NCBI RefSeq assembly: GCF_032854445.1
Contig: NC_088307.1
Coordinates: 14,584,017-14,648,016, forward strand
Direction: 5' to 3'
From: Liolophura sinensis
Lineage: Eukaryota > Mollusca > Polyplacophora > Chitonida > Chitonidae
Length of the DNA: 64,000 nucleotides
Made by a program: the position numbers and the translations under genes. The notes under the pieces are model-generated. The model saw only the letters and a program-made list of their open reading frames with translations, was not told the origin of the DNA and did no database searches. Below are positions 11,593 to 24,239 of this stretch, one piece after another. How positions within the stretch are numbered: the stretch's first letter is position 1; every line of letters begins with the position of its first letter.

Positions 11593-13542
11593 ATTGTGCT
11601 AACTAAGGCTCTAAAAGATATAAACGGAATAGATAAATGTTGTCCGTAATTTTTTTTAAATCTGTAAATTGAAAATTTGTTTTTTGGTATGTATAACACA
11701 TTTTTGTTGTCTTGTTTTGTTTATATTTTATTAACATTTAATGCCGAAGTAAACGGCCTTTCTTTGTTTAAATATTTAATGGGCGGGCTATTAGCAGCAA
11801 ACATTTAGGCGCACATGGAAAATTCCTAGTGACGATTCCTTGGGCGCCAGTGTTCGAATTGCTGAAATTAAGTGGAATCCAAATAAAGAGACCATTACCG
11901 CGATCCAAGCAAAGCTGGATCAAATCCTTTGAGCCTGGCAGCTGGCTTGTACAAGTTCCAAACTGCAGTATGGTCATCCATTTCGAAAATCTGGAAGACC
12001 AGATAGGCTACTATCATTTAAATGCTTAAGTCGGAGTGAAACAAGGTTAGAGACCATTGATACATTGGCGATAGGGTACTGTAAAAGCTAAAACAAGTGG
12101 ATGATATCTCTCGTATTAACAGAGGCAGTCCATGCATCTTCTTTCATAGCAATTCCTCCCATTATGCTGATCAAGCAATGACAAACACCAAATCAGATTG
12201 ACTGGGCGAGATTTGTTAATCTGAAGATGATTTGACCATGGTCATCACTGTGCGGACCGCTTCCTCATCCAGTGCAGGCAATGCCCACTTAAACCATTAC
12301 CGACAACGCCAATTCCTCAAGCGTAAAGAATACAGTCAGTGGCTTTCCTTTAAAAGCTACTTCATCGAATTAGATTTTTAGATCGGGTAAGTTGTTAATC
12401 GAAGCCGGCTTGACAAGCAGTGCACGATTCTACTTTAGTGTGTATCGATCCCCGGGCTACTGAGATGAGATGAGGTCAACGTTGTGACCCCGAAACAGGG
12501 GAACTGCCCCCCCCCCCCCCCCGGGGTAATAGGGCCGATAGTACCGGGTCAATATCAGGACACTGTATCCTTTACAGGTCGTTATGGTTATTGCGTTTAA
12601 GAAAATACTGTTCACTACTCAAGCCAGGTAACATGAATCGCTGTATTACTGTCACAGAAGGTCACTAACTAGACGGTGGATCGAAACCCGTTTAGCATTA
12701 ATTGTTTTTTCCAGATATCTGTGCACGGAATCTACAAGGCATCGTCTTTGTCCTGCGTGGTAGCCAATCCTGTCTATATTTACAAGACCAAAAGGTTTGC
12801 CCAAATCAAATTGTCGTGTAAAATCACTGCTGTGTAGAATCCATCATGCGGATAAACTATGTGCAGCTTTCATTGCAAAAGGATTTTCAAGGATAAATGA
12901 TTCAGTCCGCCTTTCAAAGCATTATCCATTAACATCCATGAACTTGACATTATCCAGTCAATCAGGCATTTCCCATTTACCAATCAAGGGATTAATGTGT
13001 GCTTGATGGCCTTATTTTCGTATGCACTTGTCTACACAATTAAGACCATAATCATTGTAGGAAATTATACCTATAAATTAAGGAATTGCAAGAGAACAAG
13101 GTTAAATTAGTTTTATAACTGTAAGCTATTCGTGAGAATGAAGGATTATGGATTTACGCCACTTGGACAGTACTCCAGCTGTATCGTGACGATATGCGAT
13201 AAAACATAACTGAAACTCTTTAACGATGGTCGTGATTCAATAAAATGATTTTTGTATAGCTAGTTAATGCCGAAAACTGTGTAAACTAATATAACGTATT
13301 CTATTTCCTTATCTAAACTTTGCCGACAATGTCCTGAGTATCCTGACGTGTGTTTGTAAGGTATAGTGTGATTACAGGCGAATGATCATGTTGCTCAGAG
13401 TATCGAAACAGCGTAAAGGTGGTCGTGCTATAATGTATAATTCGTGCGTTGCCTACCAATGCCGAGATTCATGTAAAGCACTTAGCTTATATAAGGTATA
13501 ACGTCACATGGTATTAACTATATATTCTGATAAAGTACTGAG
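11593..13542. other. Unannotated sequence with a C-run
   Basis: No gene supported. A run of about 17 C followed by GGGG lies near 12507-12527. Frames at 11768-11977 and 11829-12029 are antiparallel shadows of one another. Confidence 0.4.
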
Positions 13543-13598
13543 CTAAGTGAAATATTCTCCCGTACGGCGTAAAGCACCAATCAAATAAATAAATAATA
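13543..13598 (+). mobile_element. SINE-A 3' end, plus orientation
   Basis: 'taagtgaaatattctcccgt', 'acggcgtaaagcaccaatca' and an AAAT tail match the 3' end of SINE-A read in sense. This is one of few plus-oriented pieces; only the last 55 bases are present. Confidence 0.7.
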
Positions 13599-13849
13599 CA
13601 CACAGGAGCCTGAGGTATATTTGTAAGGTATAGTATGATTACAGGCGAATACGACAAACAGACTGTCAGGTTTATGTAAATACCCGCCGAACTGCGTGTT
13701 TCAAGGTGTGATAGGTGTTAGTAAATAAACGCTTCTGGTAACGATTCTACCAAGACTGACAGAAAAGCCACTTGGGCTTCCACTGAGCGGAAGGGTACGA
13801 TTTCATCAAAATAACGCGGAGAAAGATTCATAAATACAATCTGTACAAT

Positions 13850-14570
13850 ATATGATTGTCTGGAGCGGAGGACCAAAGGGGCAAACACCCGAGTCGCCAG
13901 GGAATCGATGGCAACTTGATGGCTTGAAAAACCGGGATTGTATGCGGATGAGAGATGGAAGAGAAATAATGGCTGGTTGTTCTCTGTGTTCAGAAACAAC
14001 TACTCTCGTTATAGACGGACAGCTGACAAAGACTACACTAGACATCCCGGATAATTAGAAATGAGGGGACGAGTCACAGTCATAATAAGGCCTGGCGTAA
14101 TTTTTGTGTGGGGACGAACCGAGCGGAGCTTGGTAGGCATGGTAACAGGCAGCACCGCCAATCCCTGCCAACAGATCATATTATCCTCGGCGTGTGTGGT
14201 GGAAGGCGGGCATTTCCCACAAACGACTCTCCAAGACAAGCTCTTCGATGGTTGGCGAGATCTGGTGTGGACACGTGGTTAACGAAGGCCTGTAAACAGC
14301 TGCGTACGAGCCTCAGCGACGAGTACTGTTGTCGTAGCGCGGACCTGTTGAATCTTTCCCAGGCTTGGAAGTTTATACCTTGAATGATACAAATACATAA
14401 GCGGGTGGCCTGTTGTTTTGTGTTTTGGTACGCCGTGTAACGAACCAGAAGGGTGCCGGTCACTCTTCTAGACGTCTTCCAAAATATAGTGTCTTTTTGT
14501 TTGGTGTGGTTTGTAAATTCGCCAGGCTGTCGTCCGGACAGGCGTGGGGCCAAAAAAGGGCCTCTATACC
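13850..14570 (+). promoter_or_regulatory. GC- and CpG-richer patch, possible promoter / 5' UTR
   Basis: Base composition shifts here from AT-rich flanks to near-balanced sequence, with about 3-5 CpG per 60 bases against 1-3 in neighbouring lines. Several overlapping short frames on both strands reflect the higher GC content. No TATA box is evident. The patch immediately precedes a start codon in good context at 14571. I infer a promoter-proximal or 5' UTR region; an old GC-rich repeat is the alternative. Confidence 0.3.
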
Positions 14571-14699
14571 ATGGAACTTCTTGAGATCAGGCGCCGGCTC
14601 CCCGAAACCCAACGGGATGCAGAGGCGCCAAAGGAAATACGAGATCAAGAGTTCAAGTTTCGAAGGAGCTTCCGCGAAGACAGTTCGACCTTGGACAAG
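14571..14699 (+). CDS. Candidate first coding exon, unidentified protein
   Basis: The ATG at 14571 sits in a favourable context (A at -3, G at +4). The frame stays open for 43 codons to a good 5' splice site (ACAAG|GTAGGA, GT at 14700-14701). The predicted N-terminus is very rich in charged residues (Glu, Arg, Asp, Lys), begins MELLEIRRRL and ends SSTLDK. There is no signal peptide, membrane segment or known motif. The frame also opens upstream from an in-frame ATG at 14544. The GC/CpG-rich sequence before it fits a promoter and 5' UTR. No partner exon was found in the window, so this could still be chance. Confidence 0.3.
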
Positions 14700-15994
14700 G
14701 TAGGATTATTTGATATTTGGCCCTACACAGCCTATTTTTTTTGTAACGAATGAAACTTTCGCCGAGTAGAAGCATTTAACGTTGTATAGTAGTTTATAAA
14801 ATAAAGCAAAGTCTCATTAAAATACAATGCATTGTTATTCACATGCGTTTGATTTTAGGTATGACTATGACAGTGAATGTAGCATGCACTTTGATAAAAT
14901 CATGTTTAGCACTTCCGGTGTCACAATATCCTCCTCCCATTGGGATGGATTTGATTGCAGATAACATTTAGGAGCCGTAGTGTTGACTTCAAAATATACT
15001 GTATAATTTGACAGTCTGCACAGCCCATGAAGTCTCCATGTCAATTTGTATTGCTTGTTAAGCTACGCCTCACTTAAAATCTGTCCCTACGTAGAGTGTT
15101 TTGTGTCAGTGTCAGTACGTCCCAATGAATCAGTGAATAGTCCGGCGTTCCAGAGCTGATATCTATTATTTATTGACGACCCACTTGCCACAGAGGTCAT
15201 CCATTTTCAATGTTGACGGATAATACACCTCGAATACAATGGTCACGTGATCCAATGTCAAGGTAGGCTGGTTTGACAACAATACCATAACACAAACTAT
15301 ACAAACAGTGAACAATAGGATACAGTTTGGACACTCTTCTGGAAGTAATCGTCGATTTCTGGAAATGTCAAATACATATATGATGGCACAATCAGACCAG
15401 CATTACGATCCCCAGCCCACAAGGCCATACTGCCTTGTGTGGTCAAATTCAAGAAGATGTGTTTAGTGCATTCTAAGATTGTCTAACAACGTCTGGATTG
15501 GATGTGTGCTTTCTTAGATGCTTCACGCGCTGTTGCCAGGTGACGGGACGCCTTTACTTAGGCGTACTTGTTCTCGTAGAGTCCTTTTCCCTTGTGTCAA
15601 CATCGTTAGGAGATATTTTCCCTTGTAGTCTTGCTCACCACAGTCCCCACAGTCAGGACGCCTCACAGCTGTAGTCATACCTTTTTATCCCCTTGCAAAT
15701 TTTTTTCCTTGGAATTCGCAGATTCTACGAGAACACCGCGTTTTCAGGGGGAAGAGGGGTGTTACACCGTAGCATTGCTATTGATCCGCCGTTTTTTTTA
15801 TACACCATACAGCTTAAAGACTCTGCTCAAGCGACGTTCGCGTCAATTCTAATTAATTAAAACCGCCCAGGGATTACGAGTACTCCTGAATGTTACATCA
15901 CTGGAAAATAGCCATGATGTAAGCTACTGTTTTCCCCTCATAGCCAATGAACATCGCTTCTTCAAACACGAAAGAAACAAAACACAACAACAAC
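14700..15994. other. Unannotated sequence
   Basis: If the exon at 14571-14699 is real, this is its first intron. No element was recognised. Confidence 0.35.
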
Positions 15995-16021
15995 AACATG
16001 TATTGTATTGTATTGTATTGT
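15977..16021 (+). repeat. ACA and TATTG microsatellites
   Basis: A short (ACA)n run is followed by about five TATTG units at 15999-16020. Confidence 0.75.
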
Positions 16022-18829
16022 GAAGCTGGATTTAAGTAACCACCTACAATATGGAATTTTCTATTCGGAATAAAAACTTACACACTTACTTAAACGCCAT
16101 GTTTTGAATTTTGTGTTTTTATTAATATTTCAAGATATAGCTAAGTAATGTAATATGTAGTCAATGCGTATACATTGGCATAAATTATTAGGGGTCTCAG
16201 CAGATTAAAATACCAAAGCCACAATGGAAAAAATGGCTACAAAGAGGTCTAAATTACATATTGTACTCTGTTGTATCACTTCGCTGCAGTGCTTGTTTAC
16301 TGCATCAGTGTTTCACAAACGCACGTACCCCAGAAAGTGTGTACCACTGGAAGCAACAAACAATATCTAGTTTTAAACCTTCTTTGTTTAATTAACCACA
16401 GGAGAAAAGAATAACTTTGAAAGACGATACCAGACTTTAGTGTCACGATTCCTAATTTACTAATCGTGGCACTATGATGGAGTGTGTAAAATGAGGCAAG
16501 AAAAATTCTCAGTTCCAGTTAAAAAATAAAAGATAATTTCAGTGCAATCTAAATTGATATCTGCAGCTCGGTTGATATATGTATGATTTTCTCCATATTT
16601 TTTTGGATATTCAACTCAGTATAACGATTGGAAAACGAGGTGAGTTTTGTCAGTCATGATTTAGGCGCTGGCCTGTCTGATTCGCATTACACCGTGGGGT
16701 GATTTATGTTTTAATGTTACAAAGTGGTGTGTTGTTTGGTTCAGCGGCGCTTGTCTCCTGTGATAGGCGTGTCACTAGTGTTCAATGGAGCTCGCTATCG
16801 ACATGCGCAGAAAAGTTTGTATGGAATTGGCTGATAATCTGCTTTGGTATGGCAGCTAACAGTTGAAGGTGCCACATCTTTGTGCCATTATTTTAATGAC
16901 GTGCAAATCGCTCATCCGCCACATTACTTCCAGGATTCTGTCGGGATGTGTATATTAACTGTCAGGCTTGATACAAGCTGCGTTCGATAATGAGTGGTAT
17001 TTTCTATTATATTTTCCAGATAAACAGCTCAATAGCTTCTTATCGCTACAGGTGGTCTGATTTGGCGTGTTGAGGATAACTAACAGGCGAATCTCTTAAC
17101 CAGAACCTTTAATTCTTGCAGATCAAATATTTTATAACACATTTAGACCTTTCTTAAGATGTGAGCATTTCGTGTAACGACGCAACGTCAAGATAATTTT
17201 AGCGCATAGCATTACTTTTTGATAGTCCCTTCATATGAGCTAACTCTTTATGTATATGTAAACTATTTACCACTTGGGATGACGAGTTCTTATCCATCCG
17301 GTCGACTTTTCTATCATCATGCCCTGACGACAGACAATGTAGTTAAGGAGTAATTTCGGCTATGACATTTCAAGCAACCATGCCATGTAGGTTTTTGCGA
17401 ACAAATGTTCTTTCAGCGGTATGTCTCCTTAAAGATATGAGATATAAGTAAAAAGGTATTTTGAAACAAATAGTAGGGTTTTAAGAAAAATGGGGAACGA
17501 CATGCGAAAATTTTAAGTGTTATGGTTATTGGAAAATTGGGGTGCGTATGATCGAGGCCAGGCCGTTGTGTTGCAGTAGATTTCTGCTTTCTTTCCTACC
17601 TGTGTTAGAGGTAAGCTTGGTAGACTGGCACACCTGCGGAAGTCAACAACCCTCTGTCATCATAGAAAGTGAAGAGCAATGATTTACCAATGTAACAACA
17701 TTTCCTTTGGTTCCTATGCTACGTGTATCTAGTTGTGCGAGGGCAATACACCAGTGAATTGTTAGCAGGTTTTTATGAACAAAATATGATCAAACTGTGG
17801 TTTTAGTGACTTTCAGCCCATGAGTTTAACCATATGTCAGCATTAAACTACTGACAGTGTTATACATGTATAAAAGAAGACGTTGATACGGAGCCACAGT
17901 GTAAATGCCGACTAGCATAGACGACCATTGCTATAGGAGGCATATGTGACCATGAAGGTGGCAGTAGAGCACTTATATTTGAGTCTCAGATTCAGTAGGG
18001 GCTAGAAAATCATACAGATCAGAACACAGCACTCGGTGTATTAATTCTCTAGATGTGATTATAATTGCAAAGGAACCTAAACAACGATCATGTGACCTTT
18101 TTGACCTTGCCGAGCCGATGAATTTGACCCTTATGAAATGTCACAATAACCACGTCCAGTAATCTCTCTTTGTCCGCCGCTAAGATATATTGCCAATCCG
18201 CACGTGTGCCATACCGGAAGCAGTGCTAGTCAATTGGGCCAGATCTTATGGCTGTCAGGCTCGTTATCGTCTCGTCTGCAGGACGTTACTTAGGCCTCTC
18301 TTTATTTTCATCTATGCGAATCACAGATTGCCTGTCAGGATTGACGAATGAATGGGCTGGCTGGAAGACATTGAATTCTGACGTTTTTTACAAAGACGTG
18401 ATATCCTGTCACGCTCTGCAAATAATATTAAAGATGGAATGACACAAAATGTGTGAATGTTTTTGCGTATTATCTTTCTTGGCGACATTAAGAAATGATT
18501 TTTACAGCACCCGTGCATCAGTTCTTCATATTCCAGCTTTTAGCTACATCTGTATTATTTACATTAATGTCGCTAATATCTAACTGCACATAATGATCAC
18601 AGAAATGTTGATCAGTGAACAAAGCGGTATTAATCTGAAAAACAACAAACAAAACGCAGCCGAGGTGATAAACTTTTCTCCCTTTCCTTCCAAAGTGATA
18701 AGCATATTTTTAGGGATATTTCTTCCTTTGAGCTAGCGTGCTTGAACTGAAACATGATGTTCGACATTCAAGCCCTGACCAATCAATACAAACTTGTAAC
18801 AGGCTGTGGTACTCCAAGGAAATGCCCCC
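16022..18829. other. Unannotated sequence
   Basis: Almost 3 kb in which I see no gene, array or recognisable transposon. The frames at 18248-18442 and 18321-18518 are short antiparallel shadows. Confidence 0.4.
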
Positions 18830-19110
18830 GTCTCAGTACCAATTAGTTTCTCAGCTTATAACACAATGGTTACATAGTTATGTTAGTTATGCTTGGTCCC
18901 AACTAGTTCCAAGCAAAACTGTAACCAAGCTGTTGCCGTTTGGGTAACAAATAAGTGACAAACTGGAACAGGTTGAAATTAATCAACGTGGAGCTAACCC
19001 ATCAGTTGCCGTTTTGGTTACAAATCAGTCACCAGCTGTTATCAACCAACTTGTATCGAACTGTAACAGAGCAGTACCAAGCTGTAACCATTTGGCAGAG
19101 GAAGAAAAGA
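18830..19110 (+). repeat. Degenerate short tandem phrases
   Basis: Variants of 'accaagctgttaccgtttgg' and 'gttacaaatcagt' recur with irregular spacing. It looks like an eroded minisatellite with a unit of about 30-50 bases. The small frames here are by-products. Confidence 0.4.
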
Positions 19111-19364
19111 CCCAGCTTGGTACCAGACTCCGAAAGCTCGTCTGTGTACACAGTCGTGCAGAAGATTAAAGAGTCTGCCCACGACTTTAATAACCCAGGG
19201 CGTTTCCTGATATGCCAGTTTATCTGTGGACAATAGAACAAACACTGCGCTCATGTATGTGTATGCTTAGTTGACGATCACACGGTAACAAGTACCACAC
19301 ATCGCCTACACGAAGCGGGGCCAAACACGCGGTACTAATGACCACAATACTGATAACATAAAAA

Positions 19365-19650
19365 CTACAGCATGGAGACTAAAACAGGGAATATATCGCA
19401 ATGTGTGTTGACAAATGGTCACGCCTAACTATGCGAAATCCGGCGTCTTTGCCAATTAACTTTAGTAAGGAGTTTTATTGTAACCGTTCATTTAGATTCT
19501 TAAATGGCTGCAACATGAACGCCCGTAAAACCTTGACTTAAGCAGTATTAGGTAAAATGGCAGCAGTGATTTTACTTGCTATATGCTATACGTCACTGAT
19601 ATAATTACTCAAAGTACTGTGTTGTCATCACATATGACATTGCGTTTCAC
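19365..19650 (+). repeat. Dispersed repeat family X, copy (+)
   Basis: The copy starts 'ctacagcatggagactaaaa', continues with 'gttgacaaatggtcacgcc', a central 'ttttattgtaaccgttca' and 'cttaagcagtattaggtaa', and ends with 'cactgatataattact' and 'ctgtgttgtcatcacat'. The same landmarks occur in order at 24240-24510, and in reverse complement at 25490-25660, 28995-29120, 40968-41084 and 44472-44600. It has no coding motif, A/B boxes or clear termini, so the class is unknown. Confidence 0.65.
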
Positions 19651-21143
19651 CACATACAGACTATATAAAGTCACCACGTCTCGCGGACGCTAAGGCAACC
19701 AGAAGAATCTTGGAGAATGTAAAGGCCTACATCGTTACGTTGATGCCCACAGTGTTCGACCGGCCTTCACAATAAGTTTTGGATTTATATTGTGCACAAG
19801 TAATTTTTTGTAGCATAATACATATAAGTGCTTGGCAAAAATGCTATTGTCAATTATCCCCAAAACTCTTGGAATCTTGGTATGACGTTTCTGTCTTTTT
19901 TTTTAAGTAAACAAGTTGTGTTTCCTAGCAAACTAAATATTCCAAATATGCCTGAAATATCCCTCGCAAGTATTACACGGGAAATAGATAGTTTTTGACT
20001 GACCAATCCCATGTAAGTGACTGCAGTCCAAAATCAGATAAGTGAACAATTGAAATTCTGAGTGTAATGTTTATAAAATCAATCCTAAAGGACGTGAGGG
20101 AATCATCCAAATTTTTAGTAAAGAAAACAAAAACAATGAAATGGAACTCCGTTGTCAAACTAAAATCAAATCCAAGCATAACCTTTAAAATAAATATTCT
20201 AAAACTTCAAAATGCAGCAGCTGGCTAAATTCCGAAGCTATCAACGACGTCAGATGGTTTTGACACTGCACTAAACGTATCCATAAAGCCCGCTAAAACC
20301 AGCAGCAATGGCTGCTCGGAAGCTAAAGGACTATTTTGAGCTCTCATAGAAAAATCAATAAAATGCACGGTTTTAGTTTCTAATGGACGGAATTCTCTCC
20401 TTGACAATGCACATTTTGTTGATCTCAGCATTGCAGCGGTGATGACTCGTCCCAGATGATTTCTGGAATCTATTTTAGTCGCGGTGCAATACGCCCGGGT
20501 CTAGAAAAGCCGTATCTCGCGGTCTTGGATATCATGCGTTTTTATCCAGTGTTTGTACAGTTCTACTGAGACTGTGTGGGAAAAATAAGAACAGATTATG
20601 AGTTTATCTCTGCAAAATGCTGAAAGTTTTGTCATACCTAGACTTTTATTACTGAAGCAATATTGGTGGATAACACGTAGCTGCCTGTTGAAGGAAAACT
20701 TAATTGCGGTTTCTGTTACCTGTTTCCATGATACATCACGAAATCATAATGCCAATTGTATTTCTAGAAACCTTTGTCTGGTCATTCTTCGGGGCTTGTC
20801 TATTCTTTCCTTGGATCTGCACGTGGACACCTAATAGGTTTTGAATGTATTGACATTGCCATTGGCATATTTACTTGTAATGCACTCACGACTCAAGCTT
20901 TAAAAAGCTGTTACCATCACTTGTGATTTACCGCTCGACACCACCACCTGATTTACTTGACTTAATCAACCGGTTACTTACATATATGAATACCTTTATT
21001 GAAGAAATAAGGGCAGCACTGAGATTTAATAAATAATTTGGGTAGGTATAGATGTCATTTGGAAAGTGGATTAAGTAACAGTATTAACGTTAATAGGGAT
21101 TACACTTTCTGAATATAGCACAGATTCTAGTGCTAAAATTTGG
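19651..21143. other. Unannotated sequence
   Basis: No supported gene or element. Short frames at 19973-20431 (minus) and 20598-20834 (plus) carry no motif. Confidence 0.4.
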
Positions 21144-21146
21144 CTG

Positions 21147-21212
21147 AGACCACTGAGGGTTTCGAACCAGCGACCTCAGAATTAGGCACCAAATCGCCAG
21201 CAATACATGTCA
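21147..21212 (-). mobile_element. tRNA-Leu-like SINE-D fragment, left arm of inverted pair
   Basis: Read on the minus strand this matches 21330-21395 at about 85% identity, including the B-box 'ggttcgaaacc' and the preceding 'ctgaggtcgct'. It therefore forms an inverted repeat with that copy. An A-box is not clear on this arm. Confidence 0.6.
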
Positions 21213-21300
21213 ATGAAGGGAATGACATCGTTTGTGACCATCAGAGGGGTAATGCATGTTCGCTGTAAAGTCTACCGGTCAACTACCTTCTATTTTTAGG

Positions 21301-21400
21301 AAGGCCTGTTGGTCGAGTGGTCTAGACGGTTGACATTTATTGCTGGCGATTTGGTGTCTGTCTCTGAGGTCGCTGGTTCGAAACCCGCAGTGGGTATCGA
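21301..21400 (+). mobile_element. tRNA-Leu-like SINE-D head
   Basis: An A-box-like 'tggtcgagtggtctagacgg' at 21310-21329 and a B-box 'ggttcgaaacc' at about 21375-21385 have the spacing of a tRNA with a long variable arm (Leu/Ser type). The cloverleaf is not convincing, so this is called tRNA-derived SINE rather than tRNA gene. A lone A-box-like 'attggtcgagtggtc' near 34040-34054 may be another relic. Confidence 0.55.
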
Positions 21401-22365
21401 TGTCTCAGGTTCCTTATCCTTACAGGATAAGCGTTGTTAAACTACTTTTGAAAAAATCATCATGGTGTGATTCATCTTGATCAACATATCTGTTATGTCA
21501 ATCAACATTTCCATTTTCTAAATGTAGCCCTTTCTCCGAAGTACTTCCGGTGAATGTGGACGGGTACGGCTGTCGACTTCCGGATGTCTCCCGTTCGGAA
21601 TCTTACGTGTAATCCAATGTTTACGACCTGCCATAGGCTCTGAACCACTCACCTGCGTTTCCTTTGGAACACAGAGTCTTAATTGGAATATGCTGTTTAG
21701 AATTCCCACAGGAACCGCAAGCGACTGGCTCGACGGGGTGATAGCGTACCATCTTCATCGCGACCATAGCGTGAAATTTCCTCAAAGACGACAATGTATT
21801 GTCTCGCGAAGATTCCGAACTGAATTGGGACACGTCTGGCTACATAAGGTCAAGCGTACTTTTCATGTTGCGAAAAACTAAAAATGATGAAACAGTGACC
21901 TACAATTTCTAATTAATCTGTTACTCAAGCTCAGAATTGGTACCTAAATGATCTTTAAGTAAAAGATTCAGTAAGTAAGATTCAGAAGTAATTCAGACAA
22001 AAAATGTGAGATTCCTAGTTCTTAAAGTCGATTATTTTCAGCAGAAGACTAGTGTTGTGTGAAATCTCGTGAGAACATGTATGTCTATGCGAACATAATC
22101 CGCTTACCATGCCTTGTTGTCGTGCTTTCTCTGATTTGTCTCAGACTTTCTCTTGTTCAGTCCTAAAAGAGAAAAATACCGCACAGTACTCCATTTTTTG
22201 ACGCTACGTCCAAGGGATTCAATTGTACACACATTGTTAAAAACATCTTCGTTCTTTTTATTATTAGGGTGTTAATTTGAAGGCCAACTCCACTAACCGT
22301 TCTCTCTGGGCTACATTTGCCAATAAAGCTGGCCTCAGACATGGTGCTGAACGTGTATAAGAGTG
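21401..22365. other. Unannotated sequence
   Basis: No supported gene. Overlapping small frames at 21518-21881 lie in a slightly GC-richer patch but show no motif. A small 7-bp hairpin (cttatcc/ggataag) lies at about 21413-21431. Confidence 0.35.
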
Positions 22366-22442
22366 TATACTCTAAAGCCCTAACTGAGGTAAATTGTTAA
22401 GAGGCCTCATACTCTCCACTGCAGTCTTTTACATTCCAGTAC
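22366..22442 (-). repeat. Family X, short diverged copy (-)
   Basis: 'ccctaactgaggtaaattgt' and 'ctctccactgcagtctttta' match, in order, the middle and end of the minus copies at 25490 and 44472. The segment between is shortened. Confidence 0.4.
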
Positions 22443-22550
22443 TAAATTCTCAGAGCAAATTAATAAAACACGTCACGTATTAACCAATTTTGTCGCCATG
22501 AAACCTAAAAAAGGTTTCATATGTTGTGGCGATCATACGGATCGAAGCTG

Positions 22551-22748
22551 TTGGTATAAATATTTATTTATTTTATTTATTTGATTGGTGTTTTACCCCG
22601 TACTCAAGAATATTTCACTTATACAACGGCGGCCAGCATTATGGTGGGTGGAAACCGGGCAGAGCGCGGGGGAAACCCACAACCATCCGCAGGTTGCTGA
22701 AAAACCTTCCCACGTACGGCCGGAGAGGAAGCCAGCTTGGTATGAATA
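22551..22748 (-). mobile_element. SINE-A, 5' truncated, with target-site duplication
   Basis: The body 22563-22736 runs from the AAAT tail through 'ggtgttttaccccgtactca', 'acggcggccagcattatggt', 'gaaaccgggcagagc' and 'ccacgtacggccggagagga'. It stops before the tRNA-like head. It is bounded by 'ttggtataaata' (22551-22562) and 'ttggtatgaata' (22737-22748), a 12-base duplication with one mismatch. This is therefore a 5'-truncated insertion rather than later deletion. The frames at 22526-22864 are products of this repeat. Confidence 0.85.
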
Positions 22749-24239
22749 AGGCCCATTTTAACCTTCCTTGTCCTTGTGGTTATAATGCTTATCGACGTGT
22801 CTGGAGTAACGTGTAAGGGGAGACAGAGGGCAATATTGTTCACCCCACCCACGATAGTAAGCAATGGCGGTGAGAGCTACAATAAAACTGATTGTCACAC
22901 CATTCTCCGCGCCCGCGGGATACCTTCTCGTTAGTAGATCTATACATTCATTCAACCGGTAACGCCAGATAAAAGCCAAACTGGAAAATGCCAATAATAG
23001 AAACTTATTTAGTGTTCTACTCATTCAGAGGCATTATCCGTTAGATTGTATCGTAAAAGTGATTTCTTGTTGCCGCTCGCACAACTGTGTGTAGGCGGCA
23101 GAGTTCAGTCCGTCCTGTGGAACAAAGCGTCAGTCGTGACGGCAATGCAAACTCAAATTAAGTGAGTCCGAAAATGATATGTTTGGCGTAGTGTATTGCG
23201 ATCAAGAAAGGTTGTCGTTCATAAAGGCAGACAGTGAGATGAATATAGCTAATAGTGAAATAGTTCTTAATACAAAAGGGCAGTAACTGTGGAATAATAG
23301 TGCCAATGGCAACAATATGATCTACAAAAGCCGGAAGTACAAATGGATACACGTACATGATTATTTTAAACTTGGGTCATGTTCAACCATATTAATCCGC
23401 CTTTGTCCTACCATATAAGCCAACCATCCTTGCCTTCTGACATCGGTATGCTGGGTTCGATAAGTCGGTTAATGCTTCGAAAGGGCAGTTACAGCGATAC
23501 TGTTGTGCAAAAATGCCTTTGTGACATGCTGACATAAACATGTGGGTAGAACAATGGTTTCGCGTTTAACGGACAATGCCATTCAGGTTCTCAATAATGA
23601 CGTAAATTACATAACATAACAAGTCTAAGATAATATCATTAGTTTTGAGGACATCTTTCTAATTTCAGAGTAAACGGCGTAAACATTACAAAAAAAGGAC
23701 AGGATTGCAACGATACTGGGCACAAAAACCGTGATGGATATATCATTCCTATCTTGATTGACACTTGGAATAAAATCTTGGTTTATTAATTTGATTCTTT
23801 GTGGGTATAAGTGTTCTTTCTAATACATTCTCGGAGGAATGACCGTGCATAAGAGTCTGTACACAACATTACCACCGATACCCAACAACGACACCCTTGA
23901 GTTATGCAAGGATACAGGTGATAACTGTGGAGAAGACACGATCACACCAACGTATTTAATCAAGCCCACCCGCTACTGTAATCATACATGGCGTCATGGA
24001 GTATTACATCACCTGGCGATTGTCTGATTAGCGTCGTCATTCCAGTTGGGGGCCACCTCTTTACGCCAGGTCGAGTTACTAACGCATGCATAAATTGTAA
24101 TTTGTACAAATATGTCGCGCATATGCATATTTAGAGGTGCTCACATTAATTAATCTAACGGCTTCATACGAATTATGATCAGCAGATATGCACAAAACAA
24201 CTAATAAGGTTTAGCATTAATGATATAATACAAAAGTTT
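22749..24239. other. Unannotated sequence
   Basis: No supported gene or element seen. Confidence 0.4.

Noticed and set aside
13806-14553. Overlapping minus-strand frames up to 125 codons
   Set aside because: Antiparallel shadows in a GC-richer patch; no minus-strand start context or motif.
21310-21390. Possible tRNA-Leu gene
   Set aside because: Good A- and B-boxes, but arms do not pair convincingly and a second diverged inverted copy is adjacent, pointing to a SINE.
22526-22864. Frames of 80-96 codons on both strands; similar ones at 35284, 40444, 50080 and 55808
   Set aside because: All are translations of SINE-A copies and repeat the same peptide from copy to copy.
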